This document shows, one piece after another, positions 1-8,340 of a stretch of DNA of 64,000 nt (position 1 is its first letter; each line of letters opens with the position of its first letter). This stretch comes from Burkholderiales bacterium (lineage in GTDB: Bacteria > Pseudomonadota > Gammaproteobacteria > Burkholderiales > UBA11063): NCBI GenBank assembly GCA_019748155.1, contig JAIEPY010000039.1, positions 1-64,000 on the forward strand. The letters are read 5' to 3'. The notes beneath the pieces were generated by a model, which searched no databases, was not told where the DNA came from, and was given only the letters and a program-made list of their open reading frames with translations. The position numbers and the translations under genes are program-made.

Positions 1-222
1 ATTATTGTGTATATAAACCACAGTTGAAGTCGAGCTATTACCAAAAACTGGGATTGTTCCTGCGTTATCTATTGTAATTGCAGTCGGAGTAACTGTTGGT
101 GATGTTCCATTGCCATTGCTATTGCTTGTTGAGCCATTGCAGGCAGTAATACTAGTAATAACAAGCAATCCAGAGGCGAAATATAGCAGTTTGCTTTTTA
201 GCAATGGCGGTAAATTCTTCAT
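1..222 (-). CDS. Partial lipoprotein (N-terminus only)
   Basis: The reading frame starts at an ATG at 222 and runs open to the left edge, giving 74 codons of the N-terminus. It has a basic start (MKNLPPLLKSK), a hydrophobic stretch, and a lipobox reading I-T-A-C with Cys at residue 27. A Ser/Asn/Gly/Thr-rich linker follows the Cys. This is the standard layout of an exported lipoprotein: signal peptidase II would cleave before the Cys, and the mature protein would be anchored in a membrane. The functional domain lies outside the window, so no function can be given. The frame was read directly from the sequence. Confidence 0.75.
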   Translation of the reverse strand, partial: MKNLPPLLKSKLLYFASGLLVITSITACNGSTSNSNGNGTSPTVTPTAITIDNAGTIPVFGNSSTSTVVYIHNN

Positions 223-376
223 TTTTTATAAAACCTGATAATAGTTAATCTAGAGCAATAATGGTATATTCTTTAGTTTATCATAGGCTTTCAATATTAT
301 TTATAGTAGATTTTTAGATTGCTTGAGTGCAGAGGCAATTGAGATAATGAAATTCAGCTGTGAATATAGTTGGAAA

Positions 377-420
377 ATAAAAAACCACTGAGCATAACAT
401 TGTTATTCCAGTGGTTTTAA
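377..420 (-). terminator. Rho-independent terminator of icd
   Basis: A perfect 10-bp inverted repeat pairs AAAACCACTG (381-390) with CAGTGGTTTT (409-418). On the minus strand the hairpin is followed by a T-rich run, and it lies just downstream of the icd stop codon. The position and T-run fit an intrinsic terminator for icd. Confidence 0.8.
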
Positions 421-463
421 ATTATTCTACAAGAAATACTTGATAGATTAAGCTTATGTAAGA

Positions 464-1705
464 CTATAGCTTAAAGGTTTTAACTTTAAGTTTTTTATCT
501 AAATTTTTGCTGATTACATCTAAGAAGTCTTCAGTAGCCAGATATTGACTTTCGTTTACTTGATCGCCATAGATACAAACGGCCAAATCTTTAGTCATCT
601 TGCCTGATTCTACGGTTTCTACGCATACTTTTTCCAATGTCTCGCAGAAATTAATTAAATCCTTGTTACCATCTAGTTTCCCACGATGCTCTAAACCACG
701 AGTCCAAGCAAAGATTGAGGCAATTGGATTAGTTGAGGTTTTTTTACCCTGCTGGTGTAAGCGATAATGGCGGGTAACTGTTCCATGTGCTGCTTCTGAT
801 TCAATGGTTTTACCATCTGGGGTAACTAAAACTGAGGTCATTAAACCTAATGATCCGAAACCTTGTGCAACGATATCTGATTGAACGTCTCCATCATAGT
901 TCTTACATGCCCAGATGAAATTACCATGCCATTTGAGCGCTGAGGCAACCATATCATCAATTAAACGGTGCTCGTAAGTGATACGATTTTTGATGAATTT
1001 CTCTTTAAATTCATTTTCATAAATCTCTTGGAAAATATCTTTAAAACGACCATCATATTTCTTCAGAATAGTATTTTTAGTTGATAAATATAAAGGCCAT
1101 TTTTTATCTAACGCCATATTAAAGCAGGCGTAAGCAAAACCACGGATTGATTCATCAGTATTATACATACCTAATGCAACGCCATCATTTTCATAGTTGA
1201 ACACTTCATGTACTTCTGGAGTACCGTTTTCAGGTGTGAAGGTGATAGTTAGTTTACCTTTACCTTTGGTTACGAAGTCGTAAGCTTTATATTGATCGGC
1301 ATGAGCATGACGTCCAATTACAATTGGAGCTGTCCAGTTAGGAATTAAGCGTGGGATGTTGTTACATACGATTGGTTCACGGAATACGGTTCCATCCAAA
1401 ATATTGCGAATAGTTCCGTTTGGAGATTTCCACATTTTTTTGAGATTAAATTCTTTTACGCGCGCCTCATCTGGAGTAATAGTTGCGCATTTAATACCTA
1501 CATTATATTTTTTGATTGCTTCCGCAGATTCTACTGATACTTTATCTTCTGTTTTATCGCGATTTTCAATGCCAAGATCGTAATATTTAATGTCCAAATC
1601 AAGATAGGGTAAAATTAATTTTTGTTTAATAAACGCCCAAATGATTCGCGTCATTTCATCGCCATCTAGTTCAACGATTGGGTTTGCAACTTTAATTTTT
1701 TGCAT
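464..1705 (-). CDS. icd: NADP-dependent isocitrate dehydrogenase, eukaryotic-like (type II) subfamily
   Basis: This enzyme oxidatively decarboxylates isocitrate to 2-oxoglutarate in the TCA cycle, making NADPH in the cytosol. The 413-residue length and the motifs [16 protein letters not shown] (about 97-112), [12 protein letters not shown] and [12 protein letters not shown] are those of the IDH1/IDH2-like homodimer subfamily, not the E. coli-type Icd or the monomeric enzyme. The usual GDQY in the phosphate-binding loop reads ADQY here, a mild change. The ATG is preceded by an AAAGGT ribosome-binding site, and an extended -10 promoter lies upstream. The gene appears monocistronic, with its own promoter and terminator. 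Confidence 0.95.
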   Translation of the reverse strand: MQKIKVANPIVELDGDEMTRIIWAFIKQKLILPYLDLDIKYYDLGIENRDKTEDKVSVESAEAIKKYNVGIKCATITPDEARVKEFNLKKMWKSPNGTIRNILDGTVFREPIVCNNIPRLIPNWTAPIVIGRHAHADQYKAYDFVTKGKGKLTITFTPENGTPEVHEVFNYENDGVALGMYNTDESIRGFAYACFNMALDKKWPLYLSTKNTILKKYDGRFKDIFQEIYENEFKEKFIKNRITYEHRLIDDMVASALKWHGNFIWACKNYDGDVQSDIVAQGFGSLGLMTSVLVTPDGKTIESEAAHGTVTRHYRLHQQGKKTSTNPIASIFAWTRGLEHRGKLDGNKDLINFCETLEKVCVETVESGKMTKDLAVCIYGDQVNESQYLATEDFLDVISKNLDKKLKVKTFKL

Positions 1706-1741
1706 TTAACGACCTTTCATAGTAAATTATTAAGCGCTGGG

Positions 1742-1752
1742 ATTATAGCATA
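1742..1752 (-). promoter_or_regulatory. Extended -10 promoter of icd
   Basis: On the minus strand TATAAT (1747-1742) is preceded by TGC, giving the extended -10 form TGnTATAAT. It lies about 37 bases upstream of the icd start codon. No good -35 box is visible at the right distance, which is usual for extended -10 promoters. Confidence 0.55.
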
Positions 1753-1888
1753 AATGGAAGGTTGATTAGTTAGAATTTAGTTTACCCGCATTAACTATTG
1801 CTTATAATTTCCAAGGCATAATACCAGCTTATTGAATCTTTTGTCTTTGCTGTTGTGGGTTTTTAAAGCTAACAGTTGTTGCTCCATC

Positions 1889-3070
1889 CTAATTCCATTG
1901 CCGTTCAACATTGCGCAAAGCAAATTTTCTGGTTAGGATCAGCGAGCAGATCCCGGCAATTAGGCAGCAAGTAGCGAAACTAAATGCGGAGTAATTAAAT
2001 TTACCTGTTATATAATCGCTGAGCTGAATTCCAGCAGCAAATAATAAGGTTTGGCTAAAGGTCATCAATGATGCTGCCATGCTTTGTGAAACATTTTTAT
2101 TACTCATGATTAGTCGAATTATACTACCATTACTTAAACCTAAACCTAAACTATAGAAAAACAGCCCAACAGAAAGTAAATTAATAGAGAAATTAAAAAC
2201 AAAGCTAAAAATAACTCCGGCTAAGGAGATATAGCAACCGCGCAAAATTAATTGATGAAATTGCCAGCGTCCTGCCAAGAATTGCATAGCAATACTTGAA
2301 ATTGACAGACCGCCAATAGTAATAATCTGATAAATGATGTAATGAGTGTAGTCCAAGTGAAGATTGTGCAGAATCAAATTGGGGGCTAATCCGAGCCAGA
2401 TTAATAATGGCATTGCTGCAGCAATTGTGCAAGCTACACCTAGCATATAATTTGAACTGGTCGCAATTTCCCAATAATGGCGCAATACTGGCTTTAGTTC
2501 TAGTTTTTCAACTCGAGTAGTGCTTTCAGGAGTATTTTTATACAAGCCACACAAGCTGATAAAGCCTAAGATACAAGTTAAAATAAAAATATAGCGCCAA
2601 CTACTATAACTAACGATTATACCACCAATTAGAGGCCCGATTAGCGGTGCAAGGATGCTTATATTACCCATGATAGAGATAATTTTAACTGCACCCTTAT
2701 CGTCAAATTTTTCATGGATAATCGCATAACCCATCGCGATAAATGCCATTCCACTACCTTGTAACCAGCGTCCTAACATAAACTGATTAATACTCATACT
2801 GCAGGCGATAAGGATAGTAAAGATTAAGAACGAGAAATTACCAATTAAAATCATTTTTCGTTTACCATAACGCTCAGCAAGAGGTCCAAGCCAGAGTTGA
2901 ATCGCACATTCACCCAACATATAGAAGCTAAGTGATGCAGCAACATAGCTCAATGGCGCGTTAAACTGATTGACTACCGCGATCATCCCCGGCATAATCA
3001 TATCATTAGCAGAGTAGGTGGTAAATTCGTAAATAACTAGGAATACTGCAAATAAATAAAGTTTTTTCAT
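1889..3070 (-). CDS. MdfA/Cmr-like major facilitator multidrug exporter
   Basis: A 393-residue polytopic membrane protein of the MFS DHA1 drug:proton antiporter family. The first helix carries EFTTYSANDMIMPGM, which matches the MdfA signature; Glu15 and Asp23 keep the 8-residue spacing of MdfA E26 and D34, the acidic pair used for substrate and proton binding. The loop GPLAERYGKRK is MFS motif A, and GRWLQG matches the MdfA LRFLQG region. The expected role is proton-driven efflux of cationic and neutral drugs, but the substrate cannot be read from sequence. It lies 31 bases after the PilF-like gene and may be cotranscribed with it. No strong Shine-Dalgarno is visible. Confidence 0.85.
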   Translation of the reverse strand: MKKLYLFAVFLVIYEFTTYSANDMIMPGMIAVVNQFNAPLSYVAASLSFYMLGECAIQLWLGPLAERYGKRKMILIGNFSFLIFTILIACSMSINQFMLGRWLQGSGMAFIAMGYAIIHEKFDDKGAVKIISIMGNISILAPLIGPLIGGIIVSYSSWRYIFILTCILGFISLCGLYKNTPESTTRVEKLELKPVLRHYWEIATSSNYMLGVACTIAAAMPLLIWLGLAPNLILHNLHLDYTHYIIYQIITIGGLSISSIAMQFLAGRWQFHQLILRGCYISLAGVIFSFVFNFSINLLSVGLFFYSLGLGLSNGSIIRLIMSNKNVSQSMAASLMTFSQTLLFAAGIQLSDYITGKFNYSAFSFATCCLIAGICSLILTRKFALRNVERQWN

Positions 3071-3101
3071 TATGTCGTCAATAAGTACTTTTCAAAAGTT
3101 A

Positions 3102-4241
3102 TCAATCTAGGAAAAATTTAGTATTCAATGGAACATAATCAGTTTTTAAATGATTGATTTTAATTAGTTTTGTGCTGGAGACATGACTTTTCTCGGCGAT
3201 ATTATATAACGTATCGCCGGTTTCAATCACAATATAATGTTTACCACGAGGTGAGGTTTTGATTCTGGATTTAAAACTTGGACGCGCTTGAGGTGATTTT
3301 GTTTTAATCGGAGTATTTGTTTTTGATTGCGCTTTATCAGTCTTGGCAGTTGATTTATGTGCCGCATTAATTGGAGTTGAATCCATTGCTGAAATAGTCT
3401 TACTTGTATTGCTAGATAATTTTATTTTATTGTTAGCAATTTTAGTTGAGGGGGTTGGTTTTACTGCCATGATTTGATTGCCTTCAGCTGCCTGTGATGC
3501 TGCTGAGGGTTGGTCAAACGTTGCTAGTTGTTGTTTCAGTTGTTTGATTCGATTAGCTAGAATCTTTTTATTTTTAGCACTTAAATTAGCGCTTTTTAGG
3601 CCACTTAGCGCAGTTATTTTCATTTGCAATAATTCTGGTGTAACTATTCCATCATATGAGCTAACATAATAGCTGGCTCGAGGGTAATTATTTTGCAAAA
3701 TATAGGCATAAGTTATTCCTAAATAAGCAGCTAAAGGTGGATTTGATTTGCTGAGTACTTGTGAGTAGCTGTCAATCGCTGATTCTAGCTTATTTTGGCT
3801 GGTATAGCAATCGCCATGACTAATATAGACTGAGTTTAGTTCTGACTCACTATTTGCTGCAAGTTTGATTGCTTGTTGATAGTTCAAATCTGCCTGCGGA
3901 TATTTTTGAGTGACGCAAAAGAAATTAGCATAAGCTAGCCTAAATTCAGTATTCTCATCATCTATATCAATCGCACGTAAATAGCTTGTTTCTGCTGCTT
4001 TATAATCTTGTAATTGTTGATAAGATTTTGCTTGAACTAACCAGCCATATCCATTATCTGGATCTTGTTGTATTGCCATATTGGCAGATTCCAGTGCGTC
4101 ATCTGCTTGAGATTGCTTAAGTAATAAATTTGCGTTATTAATGTAATTGCTAGTGCTTTTTGTACTAGGCTTGACGCTGGAACAAGCCAATAAATTTATA
4201 CTGATAAGACTTAGTAATAGTAAGTTTTTGTAATTAATCAT
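3102..4241 (-). CDS. PilF/PilW-like TPR lipoprotein with a C-terminal LysM domain
   Basis: A 379-residue exported lipoprotein with lipobox L-L-A-C (Cys20). Residues about 30-190 form tandem TPRs resembling PilF/PilW, the pilotin that helps type IV pilus secretin PilQ assemble in the outer membrane. A low-complexity Lys/Ser/Thr linker (about 235-330) leads to a LysM domain (333-379, with ETGDTLYNIAEKSH), which in known families binds peptidoglycan. Typical PilF is about 250 residues and ends after the TPRs, so the added LysM domain is unusual. The gene is not beside the usual pilF neighbours. Assignment to pilus biogenesis is by family resemblance only; it could be a general TPR-LysM scaffold. 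Confidence 0.7.
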   Translation of the reverse strand: MINYKNLLLLSLISINLLACSSVKPSTKSTSNYINNANLLLKQSQADDALESANMAIQQDPDNGYGWLVQAKSYQQLQDYKAAETSYLRAIDIDDENTEFRLAYANFFCVTQKYPQADLNYQQAIKLAANSESELNSVYISHGDCYTSQNKLESAIDSYSQVLSKSNPPLAAYLGITYAYILQNNYPRASYYVSSYDGIVTPELLQMKITALSGLKSANLSAKNKKILANRIKQLKQQLATFDQPSAASQAAEGNQIMAVKPTPSTKIANNKIKLSSNTSKTISAMDSTPINAAHKSTAKTDKAQSKTNTPIKTKSPQARPSFKSRIKTSPRGKHYIVIETGDTLYNIAEKSHVSSTKLIKINHLKTDYVPLNTKFFLD

Positions 4242-4366
4242 TTAATCTCCTTGCGAAAATAAAAGCACATAAAGGTAAACAGCCGCAAGTGAGTGCGCGC
4301 AGGACATTTATCATAGTCTTTAAAAGACTCAGTAAGACGCGTATTAAGTACAAGTATCGCATTCAT
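4238..4366 (-). CDS. Possible 42-codon small ORF before the PilF-like gene
   Basis: In the 174-base gap between lapB and the TPR-LysM gene, an ATG at 4366 opens 42 codons ending in a TGA that overlaps the next start codon as ATGA. A GGGGA lies 5-9 bases upstream of the ATG. The product would be basic and aromatic (ends RKEIK) and resembles nothing I recognise. The stop overlap is the only argument for coupling. It may equally be untranslated leader. Confidence 0.2.
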   Translation of the reverse strand: MNAILVLNTRLTESFKDYDKCPARTHLRLFTFMCFYFRKEIK

Positions 4367-4415
4367 CCCCAGCAGTTGAGCCTATGAAGCTTCATATCTC
4401 TAGTAAATAAATCTA

Positions 4416-5582
4416 TCAACCTTCATTATTATTGGGGCTAATACTTTCCCATGAATAACAAGCAGGGCACTGCCAGAAGAAGGTTTTAGATTTAAAGCTG
4501 CAACACCCGCAATGATAGTAAGATAATTTATCATTATATTTCAGGAGTAGGTTTTTAATTCTTTCGGCATCGCTTTTACTCTCTTGTGCTTCGAGAATGT
4601 GCGCCCGCGCATCAATAATTAATGCTGCTACTTTGGCACTAGGGCGGTGAATGAGCGAGTTGCGCAGATATTCAACAGTTGCTTCAGGCGTATCATAATT
4701 AGCGAGTTTTTGGTATGCGACATCATGAAGATTTAATTGTGGAAATAATGTTGCATAGCCTTTGATTAGTGTCAGACCTTCTTTGACTTTATTAATTCGT
4801 AGATAGGCATCAAACATTTTGTCCAAAACTAATGGTAAATATTGATAGCTTTGCTTTTCAATTTGCTGCCAGGTTTGGATCGCGCTAGTGTAATCTTCCT
4901 GATTAAAATAAACCTCGCCGAGCAAAATATTGGCACGGACACATTTACGATTAGTGTCTAATGCAGTTGTTACAAACTCTTTTGCTTTATCATAGGAGGA
5001 TTTAATAATAGCTTCTTGCGCCAATTCACAGTTAAACTGAGCCAGCTCAGTATGGAAACTGAAATCAGAACTGGCAAGTTTTTTAGCGGTATCAATTGCT
5101 TCAATCCAGTTTTTATCTTGCTGGTAAATCAGCAAGAGCATTTCAAGTGCCTGATGTCCATACATTTCGCTATTGAGTAATTTTAAGAGCGTTGATTCTG
5201 AACGATCAATCAGTCCAGCTTTTTGGAAATCTTGTGCCAATTCCAGACGAATTTTATCTTTGGTTTCATTAGAAAAAACATATTGTGAGGTAAGTAATTT
5301 GGTGTGTAATTTGATAGCTAAATCATTTTCTCCACGCTTACGATATAAGCGCCCGAGACTAAACTGTAATTCAACTAATTGTGGCTCTTGTTCTACAACT
5401 TGCTTAAGTTCATCACTGGCAATGCCAGTTTTATTATCAACTAAGGCATCTACGCTGTCAAAAATCCTTTGTGGTAAGCGTTTGGCTTGTTTGAGAACTA
5501 CTTTCATGTCAATACGTCCGGCAATCCAGCCAAATGCAAAGAAAAGCGGGGTAATTAATAACCAAATAACTAAAATATCCAA
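4416..5582 (-). CDS. lapB: LapB (YciM), LPS assembly/regulatory TPR protein
   Basis: LapB is an inner-membrane protein whose cytosolic domain couples LPS supply to FtsH-dependent degradation of LpxC. The 388-residue protein shows all family parts: an N-terminal transmembrane anchor (about 3-21), a long run of TPRs (about 55-340), and a C-terminal rubredoxin-like metal site with Cys358, Cys361, Cys372 and Cys375. It follows lapA by 17 bases, the same order as E. coli yciS-yciM. Its partner FtsH is encoded elsewhere in this window. The family assignment is firm; the regulatory role is carried over from E. coli. Confidence 0.92.
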   Translation of the reverse strand: MDILVIWLLITPLFFAFGWIAGRIDMKVVLKQAKRLPQRIFDSVDALVDNKTGIASDELKQVVEQEPQLVELQFSLGRLYRKRGENDLAIKLHTKLLTSQYVFSNETKDKIRLELAQDFQKAGLIDRSESTLLKLLNSEMYGHQALEMLLLIYQQDKNWIEAIDTAKKLASSDFSFHTELAQFNCELAQEAIIKSSYDKAKEFVTTALDTNRKCVRANILLGEVYFNQEDYTSAIQTWQQIEKQSYQYLPLVLDKMFDAYLRINKVKEGLTLIKGYATLFPQLNLHDVAYQKLANYDTPEATVEYLRNSLIHRPSAKVAALIIDARAHILEAQESKSDAERIKNLLLKYNDKLSYYHCGCCSFKSKTFFWQCPACYSWESISPNNNEG

Positions 5583-5599
5583 ATCTAAATTCCCTGTGG

Positions 5600-5878
5600 T
5601 TAAATAATTTGATCGGCTTTAGATGTTTTTTCTTCAATCTTGCCGAGTTGTTTTTTAAATTTGCTAATTTGAGATTTTAACGCTAAGTTATTAACAAACC
5701 CATAAAGTAATCCGATTAGCAATCCTCCGACAGCAAAAATTGCTAATGTGATAATTAGTGGTAATTTTAATACATAGACACTGAAAAAGTTAAACTCAAC
5801 AGTTTGCATATTATTTATAGCAAGTACTAGGAGCAGAACAAAAACTACGACTTGAATTATAATTTTGAATACTTTCAT
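5600..5878 (-). CDS. lapA: LapA (YciS), small inner-membrane protein
   Basis: A 92-residue protein with two hydrophobic helices (about 5-22 and 38-60) around a short loop containing the family-typical NNMQTVEFNFF, then a short charged tail predicted to be coiled-coil. This is the DUF1049/LapA architecture. It is the first gene of the lapA-lapB pair and would act with LapB in the inner membrane at the LPS assembly step. The gene is divergent from pfp, with about 190 bases between the two start codons. Confidence 0.88.
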   Translation of the reverse strand: MKVFKIIIQVVVFVLLLVLAINNMQTVEFNFFSVYVLKLPLIITLAIFAVGGLLIGLLYGFVNNLALKSQISKFKKQLGKIEEKTSKADQII

Positions 5879-6031
5879 AGTGTTACCTTTTTTTAGCTGG
5901 TGTATTTTACGCTTTTATAAACTTAATTATACCACAATAATAATATACCTCTTCTCCTAACTTAACCCTAAAGTGATGCGGTCTAAATTATTTTTGCCTG
6001 ATAATTTGCAATGTCTGCACTAAAGCCATTC

Positions 6032-6059
6032 TGGTATAATAACGTTAACAATTTGGAGG
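6032..6059 (+). promoter_or_regulatory. Extended -10 promoter and ribosome-binding site that fix the pfp start
   Basis: TGG-TATAAT (6032-6040) is an extended -10 element; transcription would begin near 6047. GGAGGT at 6055-6060 is a strong Shine-Dalgarno for the ATG at 6071. Because the promoter lies inside the longest open frame (ATG at 6011), the upstream start cannot be used by this transcript. Confidence 0.65.
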
Positions 6060-6070
6060 TATTTTACTCA

Positions 6071-7339
6071 ATGAAAAAAACAAAACAAAATGCGATTTAT
6101 GCACAATCAGGTGGCGTTACTGCGGTTATTAATGCCTCAGCAGCCGGAGTAATAAATGCTTGTCGTCAGTATTCTGATCAAATCGGTACACTATATGCTG
6201 GTTCAAATGGTATTTTGGGTGTCTTAAATGAAGAATTAATTGACACTACTCTAGAACCTCAGGCTGCGATTGACGCACTACGTCACACCCCTAGTGGAGC
6301 GTTTGGTTCTTGTCGTTATAAACTTAAATCATTGGAACAAAATCGTCGTGAGTATGAACGTTTAATCGAAGTTTTTGCCGCTTATGACATAGGTTATTTC
6401 TTTTATAATGGTGGTAATGATTCGGCTGATACTTGTCTAAAAGTTTCGCAAATTGCAGAAGAATTAGCTTATCCGATCCATGCTATTCACATACCGAAAA
6501 CTATTGACAATGACTTGGTTGTAACTGATAATTGCCCAGGTTTTGGTTCAGTTGCCAAATATGTAGCAACTTCAATTCGTGAAGCAGGTTTTGATCTTGA
6601 ATCAATGCATAAAACTTCAACTAAGGTTTTTATTTTGGAAGTTATGGGACGTAATGCCGGATGGATTGCAGCTGCTTGTGGAGTGGCTAGTGAATCGGAA
6701 GAACAACCACCTCATATTATATTGTTTCCTGAAATAACTTTTGACGAGGATGGGTTTATTCAAAAAGTTAAACATTCAGTAGATAACTATGGGTACTGTG
6801 TTATTGCTGTATCTGAGGGGCTTAAGGATCGCTATGGAATGGAATTAAGTGCTTCGCAACATACGGTAGATGATTTTGGACATCATCAATTAGGCGGTGT
6901 AGCTCCGGTAATTGCAGGAATTATTAAAAAACGCTTAGGCTACAAATACCATTGGGCGGTTGCTGATTATTTACAGCGTGCAGCTCGCCATATTGCTTCC
7001 GCGGTTGACGTTGAACAAGCCTATGCTCTTGGATTTAAAGGTGTTGAAATGGCTCTTGCTGGCGCAAATGCAGTAATGCCATACATTAACCGAGTTTCAA
7101 CTACGCCGTATCAGTGGGCTATCGAACAAGTTGCACTGACTAAGGTTGCCAATAAAGAAAAATTTATGCCTCGTGATTTTATTAGCGAAGATGGGTTTCA
7201 TATTGCAGCCCCTTGCCGTGAGTATATTTTACCATTGATTGAAGGCGAAGATTATCCTCCGTACAGAAATGGCTTACCAGATTATGTACGCCTAAATAAA
7301 CAATATATCGCAAAGAAATTAAAGGACTTTAATCAATGA
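6071..7339 (+). CDS. pfp: Pyrophosphate-dependent 6-phosphofructokinase
   Basis: This enzyme phosphorylates fructose 6-phosphate with pyrophosphate instead of ATP, reversibly, in the cytosol. The 422-residue product (from ATG 6071) has QSGGVTAVINASAAG at the N-terminus, NGGNDSADT in the phosphoryl-donor site where the Asp favours PPi over ATP, PKTIDNDL as the catalytic loop, and MGRNAGW. The length suits PPi-type enzymes and exceeds the ~320 residues of PfkA. The stop overlaps ubiX as ATGA, so the two are coupled. Donor specificity is inferred from the motif. Confidence 0.9.
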   Translation: MKKTKQNAIYAQSGGVTAVINASAAGVINACRQYSDQIGTLYAGSNGILGVLNEELIDTTLEPQAAIDALRHTPSGAFGSCRYKLKSLEQNRREYERLIEVFAAYDIGYFFYNGGNDSADTCLKVSQIAEELAYPIHAIHIPKTIDNDLVVTDNCPGFGSVAKYVATSIREAGFDLESMHKTSTKVFILEVMGRNAGWIAAACGVASESEEQPPHIILFPEITFDEDGFIQKVKHSVDNYGYCVIAVSEGLKDRYGMELSASQHTVDDFGHHQLGGVAPVIAGIIKKRLGYKYHWAVADYLQRAARHIASAVDVEQAYALGFKGVEMALAGANAVMPYINRVSTTPYQWAIEQVALTKVANKEKFMPRDFISEDGFHIAAPCREYILPLIEGEDYPPYRNGLPDYVRLNKQYIAKKLKDFNQ

Positions 7340-7938
7340 TGACACTGAAAGTGACACTGGCAATTACTGGTGCCAGTGGTATGCCATATACACTTAAATT
7401 ATTGTCTGAGCTGTTAGCCAGAGAGTGCTTAGTTAATCTGGTTATCAGCAAGGCTGGCATACTTACGCTTAGGCAAGAGCTTGATATTGTGCTTAGTGCT
7501 AATATTGAGCAATCCCGCTTAAAGTTGATTGAGACACTAAACCTGGTGAACCCCGATAATTTTAAACTTTATGCAATTGCCGATTGGTTTGCACCTATGG
7601 CATCTGGTTCAAGTGTGGATGATGCAATGGTGGTGTGCCCATGCTCAATGGCAACTCTGGGTAAGATTGCAAGTGGCATTGGTGATGATTTAATTGCTAG
7701 AAGTGCTGATGTAATTCTCAAAGAACGCAAAAATCTAATCATTGTTCCGCGTGAAAGCCCATTTTCGACAATCCATTTGGAAAACATGCTCAAATTATCG
7801 CGTTTAGGTGTCGCAATAGTTGCACCGATTCCGGCATTTTATAACCATCCCAAGACACTTGATGATGTAATCAATTTTATTGTAAGCCGTATTTTGGATC
7901 AGTTAGGTATTAATAATTCTTTAACAAAGCGCTGGTAG
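7336..7938 (+). CDS. ubiX: Flavin prenyltransferase UbiX
   Basis: UbiX attaches a dimethylallyl group to FMN to make prenylated FMN, the cofactor of the UbiD decarboxylase in ubiquinone synthesis. The 200-residue protein has the flavoprotein-family TGASGMPY start, ASGSSVDDAMVVCPCSMATLG in the FMN site and PRESPFSTIHLENML, matching the family PRExPLxxIHLENM. The start overlaps the pfp stop; a second ATG three bases on (7339) is an equally good start. The pairing with pfp is not a known functional link. UbiD is not in this window. Confidence 0.93.
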   Translation: MMTLKVTLAITGASGMPYTLKLLSELLARECLVNLVISKAGILTLRQELDIVLSANIEQSRLKLIETLNLVNPDNFKLYAIADWFAPMASGSSVDDAMVVCPCSMATLGKIASGIGDDLIARSADVILKERKNLIIVPRESPFSTIHLENMLKLSRLGVAIVAPIPAFYNHPKTLDDVINFIVSRILDQLGINNSLTKRW

Positions 7939-7950
7939 ATTTGCTATAAT
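7921..7950 (+). promoter_or_regulatory. Promoter of grxD
   Basis: TTAACA (7921-7926) and TATAAT (7945-7950) are separated by 18 bases, and the -10 box is preceded by TGC (extended form). The -35 box lies in the 3' end of ubiX. Transcription would start about 28 bases before the grxD ATG. Confidence 0.65.
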
Positions 7951-7984
7951 ACTTTATTAAAATTTATGGTTATTAAGGATTGAA

Positions 7985-8293
7985 ATGGAACATACTATAC
8001 AACAAATTAAAAAACTAGTTAATGAAAATAATGTTGTCTTATTCATGAAGGGTAATGCAAAGTTTCCAATGTGTGGATTTTCAGGGCGTGCTCTTAAAAT
8101 TTTATCATTATGTGGTGTAACTGATTTTATTACCGTCAACGTGCTTGAAGATGAGAGTGTACGTCAAGCAATTAAAGAATACTCTAATTGGCCGACAGTT
8201 CCGCAGCTCTACGTAAAAGGTGAGTTTATCGGTGGATCCGATATTATGGCAGAGATGTATGAATCTGGTGAATTACAAGAAGTTTTTAAATAA
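7985..8293 (+). CDS. grxD: Monothiol glutaredoxin Grx4 type (CGFS)
   Basis: A 102-residue single-domain CGFS glutaredoxin, which binds a [2Fe-2S] cluster with glutathione and passes it on in iron-sulfur protein maturation. The CGFS motif is at residues 30-33 in FPMCGFSGRA, and the glutathione-binding WPTVPQLYVKGEFIGGSDI block is present. Length and motifs are those of E. coli GrxD. AAGGA precedes the ATG. The gene has its own promoter and terminator, so it is monocistronic. Confidence 0.96.
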   Translation: MEHTIQQIKKLVNENNVVLFMKGNAKFPMCGFSGRALKILSLCGVTDFITVNVLEDESVRQAIKEYSNWPTVPQLYVKGEFIGGSDIMAEMYESGELQEVFK

Positions 8294-8298
8294 ATCAG

Positions 8299-8321
8299 AA
8301 GGCGCTATTATGCGCCTTTTT
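8299..8321 (+). terminator. Terminator of grxD
   Basis: AAGGCGC (8299-8305) pairs perfectly with GCGCCTT (8312-8318) around a 6-base loop, followed by Ts. It starts a few bases after the grxD stop. It is only about 20 bases before the next start codon, so some readthrough into nnr is possible. Confidence 0.8.
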
Positions 8322-8340
8322 AATTTTAGAGGTATTATAA

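Noticed and set aside
4312-4331. Short hairpin AGTCTTT-A-AAAGACT considered as a terminator
   Set aside because: The stem is AT-rich, the loop is one base, and no T-run follows on either strand.
5173-5607. 144-codon open frame on the plus strand across lapB
   Set aside because: It lies antisense to lapB and has no family features; the lapB frame has all expected motifs.
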